Assembly: GCA_050245975.1 (NCBI GenBank)
Contig: JBFWWW010000017.1
Location: forward strand, 1-36,101
DNA length: 36,101 nucleotides
DNA from: JBFWWW01 sp050245975
GTDB lineage: Bacteria > Pseudomonadota > Alphaproteobacteria > Rhizobiales > Hyphomicrobiaceae
Direction: 5' to 3'
The notes below the pieces were generated by a model, which was not told the origin of the DNA, did not search any database, and was given only the letters and a program-made list of their open reading frames with translations. Position numbers and translations under genes: made by a program. Below are positions 1 to 7,850 of the stretch, in pieces (within the stretch, counting starts at the first letter, position 1; each line of letters begins with the position of its first letter).

Positions 1-1
1 G

Positions 2-274
2 ACGGCCGTCGGGCTTCTCAACGGGCTGGCCTTTGCCGTGCTCGTTGGGCTTGCGGCCTTCTTCTGGTTCGGCTCCAACGAGCTCGGCGCCGTGATCGGG
101 GCGGCCATTGTCATAAATCTGCTGGCTGCTGCTGTCGCCGGCACGGCAATTCCGCTGGGCCTGCATCGTCTTGGCTTCGATCCGGCCGTGGCCTCGACCG
201 TGTTCGTCACCAGCGTCACGGACGTGGTAGGATTTTCGGCCTTTCTCGGCCTTGCCTCGCTGCTGCTGCTATGA
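2..274 (+). CDS. mgtE: Magnesium transporter MgtE, C-terminal fragment (5' end outside window)
   Basis: The reading frame is open from the window edge and ends in TGA at 272-274, giving the last 90 residues of an integral membrane protein. The tail carries the conserved MgtE C-terminal signature: a glycine-rich helix, then a DPAVAS-VF-T-VTDVVGF segment and a hydrophobic end. In the MgtE family this is the last part of the five-helix transmembrane domain lining the Mg2+ pore; the cytoplasmic N and CBS domains would lie upstream, outside the window. A GTG at 38 is an internal codon, not a start. The next gene begins 13 bases downstream on the same strand. Family assignment is confident; Mg2+ selectivity is inferred from the family. 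Confidence 0.9.
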   Translation, partial: TAVGLLNGLAFAVLVGLAAFFWFGSNELGAVIGAAIVINLLAAAVAGTAIPLGLHRLGFDPAVASTVFVTSVTDVVGFSAFLGLASLLLL

Positions 275-287
275 CGGGAGATGATCT

Positions 288-731
288 ATGACGGTGACAG
301 TCCGGCCTCTGGCGGAACGCGACAAGGCGGCGTGGCTCAAGCTCTTCAAGGGCTATATCGCCTTCTACAAGGCGAGCGTCCCCGAGGATGTCATGGAGAC
401 GACCTGGCAGCGCCTCCACTCGGGCGCCGAGGGTTTCCACAAAGGGCTTGTCGCCGTCGATGGCAACGATCAGCCGATCGGCCTCGCGCACATCCTGTTC
501 CACCGCTCCACCTGGTCGCCGACCTGGTACTGCTACCTGGAGGATCTGTTCGTCGAGCCGACGCTGCGCGCCAAGGGCGTCGGTCGCGCGCTGATCGAGG
601 CCGTGTACAAGGAGGCCGACGCCCACAAGTGCACGCGCACCTACTGGGCGACGCAGGAGTTCAACTACCGTGCGCGCGGGCTCTATGACCAGGTGGCGAC
701 CAAGTCGCCGTTCGTGCAGTACCGCCGCTGA
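288..731 (+). CDS. GNAT-family N-acetyltransferase
   Basis: A 147-residue protein with the single-domain GNAT fold. The acetyl-CoA pyrophosphate-binding motif R-x-x-G-x-G is visible at about residues 94-99 (RAKGVG), just after the conserved beta4 strand (LEDLFVEP). The C-terminal part (Y-W-A-T-Q-E-F-N-Y-x-A-R-x-L-Y) resembles the GNAT motif B region in which a Tyr often acts as general acid. The family transfers the acetyl group of acetyl-CoA to an amine; the acceptor cannot be read from sequence. A GGGAG ribosome-binding site at 276-280 sits 7 bases before the ATG. It lies in a tight same-strand run with mgtE and the LysE-type gene, so co-transcription is plausible. Confidence 0.85.
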   Translation: MTVTVRPLAERDKAAWLKLFKGYIAFYKASVPEDVMETTWQRLHSGAEGFHKGLVAVDGNDQPIGLAHILFHRSTWSPTWYCYLEDLFVEPTLRAKGVGRALIEAVYKEADAHKCTRTYWATQEFNYRARGLYDQVATKSPFVQYRR

Positions 732-752
732 CCGGACAGGGATCGACACGGC

Positions 753-1373
753 ATGACGTTCGAGACATGGCTGGCGTTCGTCGCGGCATCCTCGGTGCTG
801 CTCGTCATCCCGGGCCCGACCATCCTGCTGGTGGTGTCCTACGCGCTGGGCCAGGGTTTGCGCACCGCGCTGCCGATGGCCGTCGGCGTGGCGCTCGGCG
901 ATTTCACGGCCATGACCGTGTCCATGATCGGCCTCGGCGCGTTGCTGGCCGCATCCGCAACCCTCTTCACGGTCCTGAAGCTGATCGGTGCCGCCTACCT
1001 GATCTGGCTGGGGCTGAAGCTGTGGCGCGCGGGCGGCTCGCTGTCCGCCGAACCAAGGACCGGCGCCGCCCCGGCGCTGAAGATGCTGGCGCACGCCTGG
1101 CTCGTGACGGCGCTCAACCCCAAGGGCATCACCTTCTTCGTCGCCTTCCTGCCGCAGTTTCTCGACCCGGCCGGCGACTTCCTGCATCAGGTCCTCATTT
1201 TCGAGGCGACATTCATCACGCTCGCCTTCGCCAATGTGCTCGGGTACGCGCTCATCGCCTCGCGGGCGCGCAGCGTCGTGCGCAGCCCCAGGGCGATGTC
1301 GATGCTCAACCGAACGGGCGGCACGCTGCTGATCGGCGCGGGGCTTGCCGCGGTCGCTGCGCGCACGCACTAG
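753..1373 (+). CDS. LysE/RhtB-family amino-acid exporter
   Basis: A 206-residue, strongly hydrophobic protein of the usual LysE/RhtB size with about six transmembrane segments. The N-terminal region has the family hallmark G-P-x-x-x-L-V-x-S-x-A-L-G-Q-G followed by a G-V-A-L-G-D turn in the first two helices, and a mid-protein N-P-K-G-x-x-F-F motif. Family members export amino acids or small metabolites (lysine, threonine, homoserine lactone) using the proton gradient; the substrate here is unknown. It starts 21 bases after the GNAT gene and ends the plus-strand run. The next gene is convergent. Confidence 0.88.
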   Translation: MTFETWLAFVAASSVLLVIPGPTILLVVSYALGQGLRTALPMAVGVALGDFTAMTVSMIGLGALLAASATLFTVLKLIGAAYLIWLGLKLWRAGGSLSAEPRTGAAPALKMLAHAWLVTALNPKGITFFVAFLPQFLDPAGDFLHQVLIFEATFITLAFANVLGYALIASRARSVVRSPRAMSMLNRTGGTLLIGAGLAAVAARTH

Positions 1374-1394
1374 CCGGCGTCGCCGCGGCCGCGG

Positions 1395-2246
1395 TCACTT
1401 CTCCGACGGACGCTGGGCGAACAGGGCGCGCGCGTTGCCGTTCGCGATCCTGCGCGCGGCCTCGGGCGGGAGCTGCGCCAGCCAGGCGCGATAGCCGCGC
1501 ATGGTCTCGTCGTAGCTTGCCCATCGCTCGTTGATCCAGGTGTCGGAGCCGAGCAGGAAGCGGTCGGCGCGCCGCTCCAGCAGCGCCCGCCATTCCGGCG
1601 TCAGCCTGCCGCCGCCGTCGACGATGCCGCTGCGGTAGGACAGCTCGCCCCACAGCGCGGGATATTTCGCCAGCATCTCCTCGACGCGCGCGGCGGGCAG
1701 CGAGAAGCCCGTGTGCGCCCAGATGATGCGGGCCTTCGGGTTGTGCCGGAACAGGATTTCGACAGCCGTGTCGTCGGCGTGCGCGTGCAGGAAGAGATCG
1801 TTGGCGACCGCGAAGTCGACCGTCCTGGCCACCCACGGGCTGGCGGCCGCGTCGCCGTGCAGGTGGAATTCGCCGATCCCGCGGTAGAAGCCGCGCTTCG
1901 CCTCGGCCTGCACCAGCGCGAAGATCGACGGATCGTTGAACCAGGTGCCGATGTCGGCGCGCACGCGATAGGGCCGGATGAAGGGCACGACCCACAGCCC
2001 GTCCGCCTTCGCCGCGACGAGCGCGCGCGTGCCGTCGTTGGGGCGGCTGGTCGCCAGGATGCCCGTGACGCGGTTGCGGCGGAACAGCGCCAGCACCTCA
2101 TCGAGCGTGTAGTAGGGCTTCGGCTCCCAGTTGTAGTGCAGGTGCGCGTCGAAGATCTCGACCGGGTCGTCGGCGGCACGCACCGGCGCCGCGACGGCGA
2201 GAGCGAGCATGCAGGCGACGAGCGGGGCCAGTCGGGACGGGGTCAT
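1395..2246 (-). CDS. Secreted amidohydrolase-family metal-dependent hydrolase
   Basis: A 283-residue protein with an N-terminal signal peptide (hydrophobic stretch about 8-22, cleavage near V-R-A-A) and an amidohydrolase TIM-barrel. Candidate metal ligands follow the superfamily order: D-A-H-L-H at residues 33-37, G-E-F-H-L-H at 125-130, L-H-A-H at 153-156, W-A-H at 176-178 and the barrel-end aspartate in G-S-D at 233-235. Such enzymes hydrolyse lactones, amides or phosphoesters or decarboxylate; the substrate is not identifiable. Export to the periplasm is less usual for this group. It begins 27 bases after the stop of the coiled-coil gene on the same strand, so the two probably share a transcript. 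Confidence 0.8.
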   Translation of the reverse strand: MTPSRLAPLVACMLALAVAAPVRAADDPVEIFDAHLHYNWEPKPYYTLDEVLALFRRNRVTGILATSRPNDGTRALVAAKADGLWVVPFIRPYRVRADIGTWFNDPSIFALVQAEAKRGFYRGIGEFHLHGDAAASPWVARTVDFAVANDLFLHAHADDTAVEILFRHNPKARIIWAHTGFSLPAARVEEMLAKYPALWGELSYRSGIVDGGGRLTPEWRALLERRADRFLLGSDTWINERWASYDETMRGYRAWLAQLPPEAARRIANGNARALFAQRPSEK

Positions 2247-2273
2247 GCCCGCGAGACTACACGCTCGTCCGCC

Positions 2274-3587
2274 TCAGGAGGAGGGGGCGTCGAGCTTGCG
2301 CGTCAGGTTTTCGAACTCCCGCCGCAGCTCCTCGTTCTTGAAGATCTGCTCGAAGGTCGGCGCCTCGAGCTTCTGCAGCGCCTCGAAGGACGAGGTCGAA
2401 TCGCGCATCAGGTTGCGCAGCTGGAAGCTTGCCTCGACGGTCTCGAAGGTGTTGTCGGCGATGCGCAGGTCGTGCGTCGCGCGGGCCCGCGCCTTGGCGA
2501 TCTGCTCGCGCTGCTGCAGCAGGTAGCGGCGATAGCCCTTGGCCGCGTCGTCGGCCAGCTTCTGGCTTTCGCGGTTGGACTCGAGCACCCGGCGCTGGTC
2601 GGGACGGTTCTCGGCCTTGAGCAGGTCCGCGGTCTTGCCGCGCGCGGTCTTGATATCGCCCTCGATGGCCGTGAGCTTCGGCAGGTACTGCGTGTCGATC
2701 TTGCCGACCAGCGTGTCCTGCGCGTGCACCAGCATGGCGAACAGCGCCGCATGCATCGCGAAATACTTGCGCGCCGCGCCGATGTTCTCGCCCGACGCCG
2801 ACAGCAGCTTGGCGAGCTGCGCGTCGATGACCTTGGCCGAGTTGAAGACGCTGACGAGGCGCACGAGGTCGCCCGAAAGGACGCTGTCGAGCAGCAGGTC
2901 CACCTGCTCGGGCGTCATCTGGATGCCGGACTTGGCGAGCGCCGCGCCCACTTCGCCCTTGGCGGTCCGGATCTGCTCGCGGTTGGCCTCGATGCGCTTC
3001 TTGGTGTCCTCGATGTCGCCGTCGAGGCTGCTGACGGTGTCCGTCAGCACGCCCGGCAGCAGCGAATCCTTCGGCGCCGTGATCTGCTTCTCCCGCAGGC
3101 GCACGATGCGGTCGTCGAGATCGCGGATGTTCTTGCGCAGGTCCTCGATCTTCTTCTGCACTTCGACGATCGGCACGTCGGTGACGATCGCGAGCGCGGA
3201 ATCGAGCAGCGAGCGGATCTTCTTCTCGCGGTCCTCGCGTGTCTCCGTCCACAGCGGCTTCATCAGGAAGTCGTTGTCGGAGGGCAGCTTGCGCGCTTCC
3301 GCGCGGTTCTTGGCCGTGTCCTGCAGGATGCCGTCGATCGCCTTCATCAGGCGGCTCGCCTGCTCGTAGGCGGCTTCGCCCTCGCGCGGGTCCTTCGCCG
3401 CGGCTTCGGGCGCGGCCTGCGGGGGCGTCGGGGTGGTAGCCGGTGCTTGCGCCTGCGCGGTCTTGCCGGATAGGAGCTCGGCGATGCTGTCGCGGCGCGC
3501 CGTCTGCGCGCTCGCCACGCCGGCAGCGGCGACCAATGCGCAAAGCGAAACGGCAAGCACCGGTACAGGAGCGCGCATCATCGGCAT
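2274..3587 (-). CDS. Periplasmic coiled-coil protein of unknown function
   Basis: A 437-residue protein of no family I recognise. The start at 3587 is chosen because a GGAGGT site (plus-strand 3593-3598) lies 5 bases upstream; an in-frame ATG at 3608 lacks such a site. The N-terminus is a signal peptide (hydrophobic core about 6-25, ending A-S-A-Q), followed by a Pro/Ala-rich linker. Most of the rest is long, charged, heptad-like helix (roughly residues 70-240 and 320-420), rich in Lys, Glu, Arg and Asp, with no transmembrane segment and no obvious enzyme motif. This suggests an elongated periplasmic scaffold or envelope protein, by inference only. It precedes the secreted amidohydrolase by 27 bases, so the two may work together. 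Confidence 0.75.
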   Translation of the reverse strand: MPMMRAPVPVLAVSLCALVAAAGVASAQTARRDSIAELLSGKTAQAQAPATTPTPPQAAPEAAAKDPREGEAAYEQASRLMKAIDGILQDTAKNRAEARKLPSDNDFLMKPLWTETREDREKKIRSLLDSALAIVTDVPIVEVQKKIEDLRKNIRDLDDRIVRLREKQITAPKDSLLPGVLTDTVSSLDGDIEDTKKRIEANREQIRTAKGEVGAALAKSGIQMTPEQVDLLLDSVLSGDLVRLVSVFNSAKVIDAQLAKLLSASGENIGAARKYFAMHAALFAMLVHAQDTLVGKIDTQYLPKLTAIEGDIKTARGKTADLLKAENRPDQRRVLESNRESQKLADDAAKGYRRYLLQQREQIAKARARATHDLRIADNTFETVEASFQLRNLMRDSTSSFEALQKLEAPTFEQIFKNEELRREFENLTRKLDAPSS

Positions 3588-3659
3588 TGGTGACCTCCAC
3601 ATCCGCACAGGACGTGAGGGTTCAATTCCGACATTTCAATGGTCGGGATGCCAAATGCC

Positions 3660-4364
3660 TTAGCCGTTCACGCGTGCGCAGGCTGCTACAACCGCGTCCA
3701 TCAGCTCGGCGTTCACCTGGCGCGCATCCGTCAGCACGATGACATGGCCCAGGACATGGCCCAGGACATGGCCCAGTTCCGGCGGCAGGCCCGTGGGGCG
3801 GCTTTTCGCCGGTGTCGAAGGCGTGCCGGCAGCCGGCAGCGCGAGACGCAGCCCCTTTGGGCCCGGGTCGATGGCCGCGAAGACGGCCGGCCTCGCGACG
3901 GCCATGACCGTACCGTGCGGGGCGATGCGCGCTCCGGGCACGGCCTTGTCGATCTCGGCCACCAGAAGCCGGTAGAGCGGCAGGTACCCCTTGGCGCGGG
4001 CGGCGATCAACTCCGCAGAGGCATCGGCGGTGGCGGATGGCTCTGTCACAGGCGCCGGCGAAGACGGGGCAGGCGCGGGCGGCTCGGGATCGTCGGCCGG
4101 TTCCGTTGCCGCGGCGCGGCGCTGGCGCTGCGGGCGGGCCGGATCGTCGGCGTAGATCAGCCGGCCGCCGTTGGCCTGAATGCGCTCGATCCAGGAGGCG
4201 CGTGCGAAGGCGAAACCCTGCCGGCGCAGCCAGTCGATGGTATCGTTGCGCGAGGTCAGGTGCTGGGCGGCCACCGCCGCCAGCCACTCGTCGAGGTCCT
4301 TGCCGGTCTCGGCTTTCAGCCCGGCAACGAACGCGCGCTCCATCTCTCCGTAGTCCTTCGACAT
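3660..4364 (-). CDS. DUF4287/DUF5655-type protein with an LGHV tandem repeat
   Basis: A 234-residue soluble protein. The first 70 residues (TGKDLDEW ... IDWLRRQG) resemble DUF4287; a low-complexity Pro/Ala linker (about 85-120) joins them to a C-terminal DUF5655-like domain (GYLPLYRLL ... VNAELMDAVV). This two-domain arrangement is known, but its function is not. The start at 4364 is preferred because family proteins begin just before this helix; a GTG at 4397 is possible, and neither has a strong ribosome-binding site. Near the C-terminus the tetrapeptide LGHV occurs three times in a row, encoded by three perfect 12-bp copies (3741-3776), which looks like a recent duplication inside the domain. 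Confidence 0.65.
   Translation of the reverse strand: MSKDYGEMERAFVAGLKAETGKDLDEWLAAVAAQHLTSRNDTIDWLRRQGFAFARASWIERIQANGGRLIYADDPARPQRQRRAAATEPADDPEPPAPAPSSPAPVTEPSATADASAELIAARAKGYLPLYRLLVAEIDKAVPGARIAPHGTVMAVARPAVFAAIDPGPKGLRLALPAAGTPSTPAKSRPTGLPPELGHVLGHVLGHVIVLTDARQVNAELMDAVVAACARVNG
3741..3776. repeat. 12-bp perfect tandem repeat, three copies, inside a coding region
   Basis: GACATGGCCCAG occurs three times head to tail. On the minus strand each unit encodes L-G-H-V in frame, so the array lengthens the DUF5655-like domain without breaking it. Perfect identity suggests recent slippage or duplication. Confidence 0.95.
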
Positions 4365-4412
4365 TCCCCGTGGCCGTTCGAATCGGAACGTGATCACCCT
4401 AGCGCGTCATTG

Positions 4413-4427
4413 TGCACGATTTGCAGA
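4413..4427 (+). promoter_or_regulatory. Candidate operator upstream of ivd
   Basis: TGCACGATTTGCAGA lies about 92 bases before the ivd ATG, in an AT-richer patch between divergent genes. It matches 12 of 15 positions of a dyad motif on the minus strand at 30453-30467, which overlaps the predicted transcription start of the liuC-like gene. Both flanking genes are in leucine degradation, so a common regulator is plausible. This rests on pattern similarity only. Confidence 0.35.
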
Positions 4428-4518
4428 TGTACCCAGATGCCGGCCGCCGCGCCAGTATTGCGCCCGCCGGGCCGGAGCGCTACGCAGATTGGCGAGGAAG
4501 CGCCCAGGAGCAAGAGCG

Positions 4519-5691
4519 ATGATCCCGAACGAATTGCCCACCCTCGACTTCGGGCTTGGCGAGGTTGCCGACCAGCTCCGCGCCTCCGTGCGCGCGTTCA
4601 CGGCGGACGAGATCACGCCGATCGCCGCCGACATCGACCGCAGCAACGAATTCCCGCGCCAGCTCTGGCCCAAGATCGGCGCGCTGGGCCTGCACGGCAT
4701 CACCGTCGAGGAGGAGTATGGCGGCTCGGGCCTCGGCTACCTCGAGCACTGCATCGCCATGGAGGAGATTTCGCGCGGATCGGCGTCGGTGGGCCTGTCC
4801 TACGGCGCCCATTCCAACCTGTGCGTGAACCAGATCCGCCGCAACGGGTCGGATGAGCAGAAGCGGCGCTATCTGCCGAAGCTGGTCTCGGGCGAGCATG
4901 TGGGCGCGCTTGCCATGTCCGAGCCGGGCGCGGGATCGGACGTGGTCTCCATGACGCTGCGCGCCGACAAGAAGGGCGACCGCTACGTCCTCAACGGCAC
5001 CAAGTTCTGGATCACCAACGGTCCGTGCGCCGATGTTCTCGTCATCTATGCCAAGACCGATCCGGCGGCGGGCCCGCGCGGCATCACGGCATTCCTGGTC
5101 GAGAAATCCTTCAAGGGCTTTCGCACGGCGCAGAAGCTCGACAAGCTCGGCATGCGCGGCTCGGACACGGGCGAGCTGGTGTTCGAGGACTGCGAGGTGC
5201 CCGAGGAGAACGTGCTCGGCCAGGTCGGGCGCGGCGTCAACGTGCTGATGAGCGGCCTCGACTATGAGCGCGCCGTCCTCGCTGCGGGGCCGCTCGGCAT
5301 CATGCAGGCCGCCTTCGACGTCGTCGTGCCCTACATCCACCAGCGCAAGCAGTTCGGCCAGCCCATCGGCGAGTTCCAGCTCGTGCAGGGCAAGATCGCG
5401 GACATGTACACGACGATGAACGCCTGCCGTGCCTACGTCTACGCGGTGGCGCAGGCCTGCGACCGCAAGCAGACGGCGCGCAAGGATGCGGCCGGCGCCA
5501 TTCTCTACGCGGCCGAGAAGGCGACGCAGGTGGCGCTCGATGCCATCCAGCTGCTGGGCGGCAACGGCTACATCAACGAGTTCGCCACCGGCCGCCTGCT
5601 GCGCGACGCCAAGCTCTACGAGATCGGCGCCGGCACGTCGGAAATCCGGCGCTGGCTCATCGGCCGCGAGCTGTTCGCGGAAACCGCCTGA
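4519..5691 (+). CDS. ivd: Isovaleryl-CoA dehydrogenase
   Basis: A 390-residue acyl-CoA dehydrogenase. It oxidises isovaleryl-CoA to 3-methylcrotonyl-CoA in leucine degradation, passing electrons from FAD to electron-transfer flavoprotein. The A-M-S-E-P-x-A-G-S-D motif (132-141) and F-W-I-T-N (163-167) mark the FAD/substrate domain. The catalytic base is at Glu250 in the G-L-D-Y-E-R-A-V-L-A context, the position typical of isovaleryl-CoA dehydrogenases rather than the C-terminal Glu of most acyl-CoA dehydrogenases. The C-terminal Q-L-L-G-G-N-G-Y-I motif is intact. The ATG at 4519 follows an AGGAG site at 4506-4510. It opens the leucine block, with mccB and mccA on the same strand downstream. 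Confidence 0.93.
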   Translation: MIPNELPTLDFGLGEVADQLRASVRAFTADEITPIAADIDRSNEFPRQLWPKIGALGLHGITVEEEYGGSGLGYLEHCIAMEEISRGSASVGLSYGAHSNLCVNQIRRNGSDEQKRRYLPKLVSGEHVGALAMSEPGAGSDVVSMTLRADKKGDRYVLNGTKFWITNGPCADVLVIYAKTDPAAGPRGITAFLVEKSFKGFRTAQKLDKLGMRGSDTGELVFEDCEVPEENVLGQVGRGVNVLMSGLDYERAVLAAGPLGIMQAAFDVVVPYIHQRKQFGQPIGEFQLVQGKIADMYTTMNACRAYVYAVAQACDRKQTARKDAAGAILYAAEKATQVALDAIQLLGGNGYINEFATGRLLRDAKLYEIGAGTSEIRRWLIGRELFAETA

Positions 5692-5694
5692 CGG

Positions 5695-6342
5695 TCAGCG
5701 GGCGATGACGCAGCAGCCGCGCAGCGTCTTGCCGGGCTCCGGCACGTCGTGCAGCTCGGCGCTGAAGCCGTAGCTGAAGTCGGACATCCCGTCGGAGCAC
5801 CACTCCTTCGCGGTGACGACGGCGCTTGCCGGCGTGCCGCGCAGGCTCATCTGGATCATTGCGCGGTCGCGGCGCGGGCCATCGAGCCGACGCTCGTAGA
5901 TGTTGAAGCGCAGGGAGGCGCCGGACGACTGCGTCTCGGGGGTATCGTACTTCGCCATGTTGTCGCGCACGATCAGCGACCAGAACGGCTCGGTGCCGAA
6001 GCAGTTGAGGCTGCCCTCGAGGTGCGTGTCGGAGCGCACCGCCAGCGGCGACAGGAACTTGCCGTTCACCCATCCGCGCACGCCGTCGTGCACCACCTCG
6101 TACCAGCGCGTCTTGCCCAGCAGCCGTGACGAGCCTGTTCCGCGCACATCGCTCGCGCCGGGATCGATGCGCCCCACGATCTTCGCGCTCGTGACGTTGG
6201 ACGGGTCGTCGACGCGCTCGCGCATGTTGAGCGTGTCGCCCTTGGGCACCCCCACGACGCGGTAGTCGTAGCGCGCGCCGGCCGGACCGGCGGCGAGCAG
6301 CCACGCGAGCGCCGCGAGAAGCGGGGGAGTGATAAAACGCAT
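5695..6342 (-). CDS. Secreted SH3-like / COG3650-type envelope protein
   Basis: A 215-residue exported protein. The ATG at 6342 is preceded by AGAGG with a 6-base spacer; a TTG two codons upstream is less likely. A signal peptide (about residues 1-20) leads into a bacterial SH3-like domain (residues 25-85: L-N-M-R-E ... W-Y-E-V ... G-W-V-N-G-K-F-L). The C-terminal half has the C-F-G-T-E-P-F-W motif and the ending T-L-R-G-C-C that I associate with COG3650-type proteins of unknown function. The SH3-like domain suggests peptidoglycan or peptide binding in the periplasm; this is inference. It converges on ivd with only 3 bases between the stops. Confidence 0.75.
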   Translation of the reverse strand: MRFITPPLLAALAWLLAAGPAGARYDYRVVGVPKGDTLNMRERVDDPSNVTSAKIVGRIDPGASDVRGTGSSRLLGKTRWYEVVHDGVRGWVNGKFLSPLAVRSDTHLEGSLNCFGTEPFWSLIVRDNMAKYDTPETQSSGASLRFNIYERRLDGPRRDRAMIQMSLRGTPASAVVTAKEWCSDGMSDFSYGFSAELHDVPEPGKTLRGCCVIAR

Positions 6343-6442
6343 GTACAACCTCTATTCGCTGCCGGAAGTCTAGCCAAGGGCGGCGAGATGCGCCAAGTGT
6401 CAATTGGGCCCGCGGCCCGGGGCGGGGCTTGGGAGACGCCGG

Positions 6443-6607
6443 ATGCAGGCGCGGGTTTACGACACGATCGTGATCGGAATCGGCGGCATGGGCTCGGCGG
6501 CCCTGTGCGCGCTGGCCCGGCGCGCCCGGTTGACCGCGACCGGCCTCAGGGTGTTCGATGCGCGCCAACGCAGAACGCGTCGCTTTCGCGACAAGACGTC
6601 GAGGTGA
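6443..6607 (+). pseudogene. Truncated N-terminus of a sarcosine/N-methyl-amino-acid oxidase-like flavoprotein
   Basis: A 54-codon reading frame whose first 36 residues match the FAD-binding N-terminus of monomeric sarcosine oxidase / N-methyltryptophan oxidase: Y-D-T-I-V-I-G-I-G-G-M-G-S-A-A-L-x-x-L-A-R-R, then a second strand ending G-L-R-V-F-D. Right after that the sequence loses resemblance and becomes Arg-rich, ending in TGA at 6605-6607. Functional relatives are about 370-390 residues, so the catalytic and covalent-flavin regions are absent. It ends 3 bases before the thiolase ATG. It is most simply the leftover of a deletion; a retained micro-protein is possible but has no support beyond the open frame. 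Confidence 0.7.
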
Positions 6608-6610
6608 TCC

Positions 6611-7837
6611 ATGACAAAGACCGCGGCAAAGACCGTGACCCGGCCCGTGACCAGGACCGATGATCCCGTCGTCATTACCGGCATGGCGCGCACCGCCATG
6701 GGCGGCTTCCAGGGTGCCCTTTCCGCGCTGACGGCATCCGAACTGGGCGCGGCATCCATCAGGGCGGCCGTCGCGCGCTCGGGCCTGGGGGCCGACGACG
6801 TGAGCGAGGTGCTGATGGGCTGTGTGCTGCCGGCGGGCCAGGGTCAGGCGCCCGCCCGGCAGGCCGCGCTGGGCGCCGGGCTGCCGCAGTCGGTGCCGGC
6901 GACGACCGTCAACAAGATGTGCGGCTCCGGCATGAAGACGGTGATGCTGGCCTTCGACGCGCTGCATGCGCGCCCGCAGGACGTCATTGTCGCCGGCGGC
7001 ATGGAGAGCATGACGAACGCGCCCTACCTCCTGCCGAAGATGCGGGCGGGCGCGCGTCTCGGCCATGCCGAGGCCAAGGACCACATGTTCCTCGACGGCC
7101 TGGAGGACGCCTACGACAAGGGGCGGTTGATGGGGACCTTTGCCGAGGATACGGCGCAGGCCTACCAGTTCACCCGCGCGGCGCAGGATGCCTACGCCAT
7201 CGAGAGCCTGAAGCGCGCGCGCCGCGCCAACGAGGACGGCTCCTTCGACGGCGAGATCGTCGCCGTCAAGGTGACGACGCGCAAGGGCGAGACCGAGGTG
7301 AAGCGCGACGAGCAGCCCTTCTCCGCCGATCCGGCGAAAATTCCCAATCTCAAGCCGGCCTTCCGCAAGGACGGGACGGTGACGGCCGCCAACTCCAGCT
7401 CCATCTCGGACGGGGCAGCGGCACTCGTGCTGATGCGCGAAAGCGAGGCGAAGCGGCGCAGGATCGAGCCGCTGGCGCGCATCGTCGCCACCGCCAGCCA
7501 CGCCCAGGCCCCGGCCTGGTTCACAACCGCGCCCATAGCGGCCATGAAGAAGGCGCTGGAGCAGGCCGGCTGGGCCGCCGGCGACGTCGGCCTCTACGAG
7601 ATCAACGAGGCGTTCGCCGTGGTCGCCATGGCGGCGATGCGCGACCTCGCGCTGCCGCACGACAAGGTCAACATCAACGGCGGCGCCTGTGCGCTGGGCC
7701 ATCCGATCGGCGCCTCGGGCGCGCGCATCCTGGTCACCCTGCTGGCGGCGATGGAAAAGCACAAGCAGCCGCGCGGCATCGCTTCGCTCTGCATCGGCGG
7801 CGGCGAGGCGACGGCGGTGGCGCTCGAGCTGATGTGA
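6611..7837 (+). CDS. Acetyl-CoA C-acyltransferase (thiolase)
   Basis: A 408-residue thiolase. The three catalytic elements are present: acyl-accepting Cys104 (N-K-M-C-G-S-G), His364 (G-H-P-I-G-A-S-G) and Cys394 (L-C-I-G-G-G-E-A), with a covering-loop N-E-A-F motif. The biosynthetic-type reaction is reversible condensation of two acetyl-CoA to acetoacetyl-CoA; in this neighbourhood it could cleave acetoacetyl-CoA formed from leucine-derived acetoacetate. The first ~17 residues are a Lys/Thr/Arg-rich leader made of short repeats (AAAGACCG and CCGTGACC-like), unlike the usual start just before D-P-V-V-I. A GAGGTG site precedes the ATG by 5 bases. A truncated flavoprotein remnant lies immediately upstream. 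Confidence 0.92.
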   Translation: MTKTAAKTVTRPVTRTDDPVVITGMARTAMGGFQGALSALTASELGAASIRAAVARSGLGADDVSEVLMGCVLPAGQGQAPARQAALGAGLPQSVPATTVNKMCGSGMKTVMLAFDALHARPQDVIVAGGMESMTNAPYLLPKMRAGARLGHAEAKDHMFLDGLEDAYDKGRLMGTFAEDTAQAYQFTRAAQDAYAIESLKRARRANEDGSFDGEIVAVKVTTRKGETEVKRDEQPFSADPAKIPNLKPAFRKDGTVTAANSSSISDGAAALVLMRESEAKRRRIEPLARIVATASHAQAPAWFTTAPIAAMKKALEQAGWAAGDVGLYEINEAFAVVAMAAMRDLALPHDKVNINGGACALGHPIGASGARILVTLLAAMEKHKQPRGIASLCIGGGEATAVALELM

Positions 7838-7850
7838 GGCGGGCCGGCCG

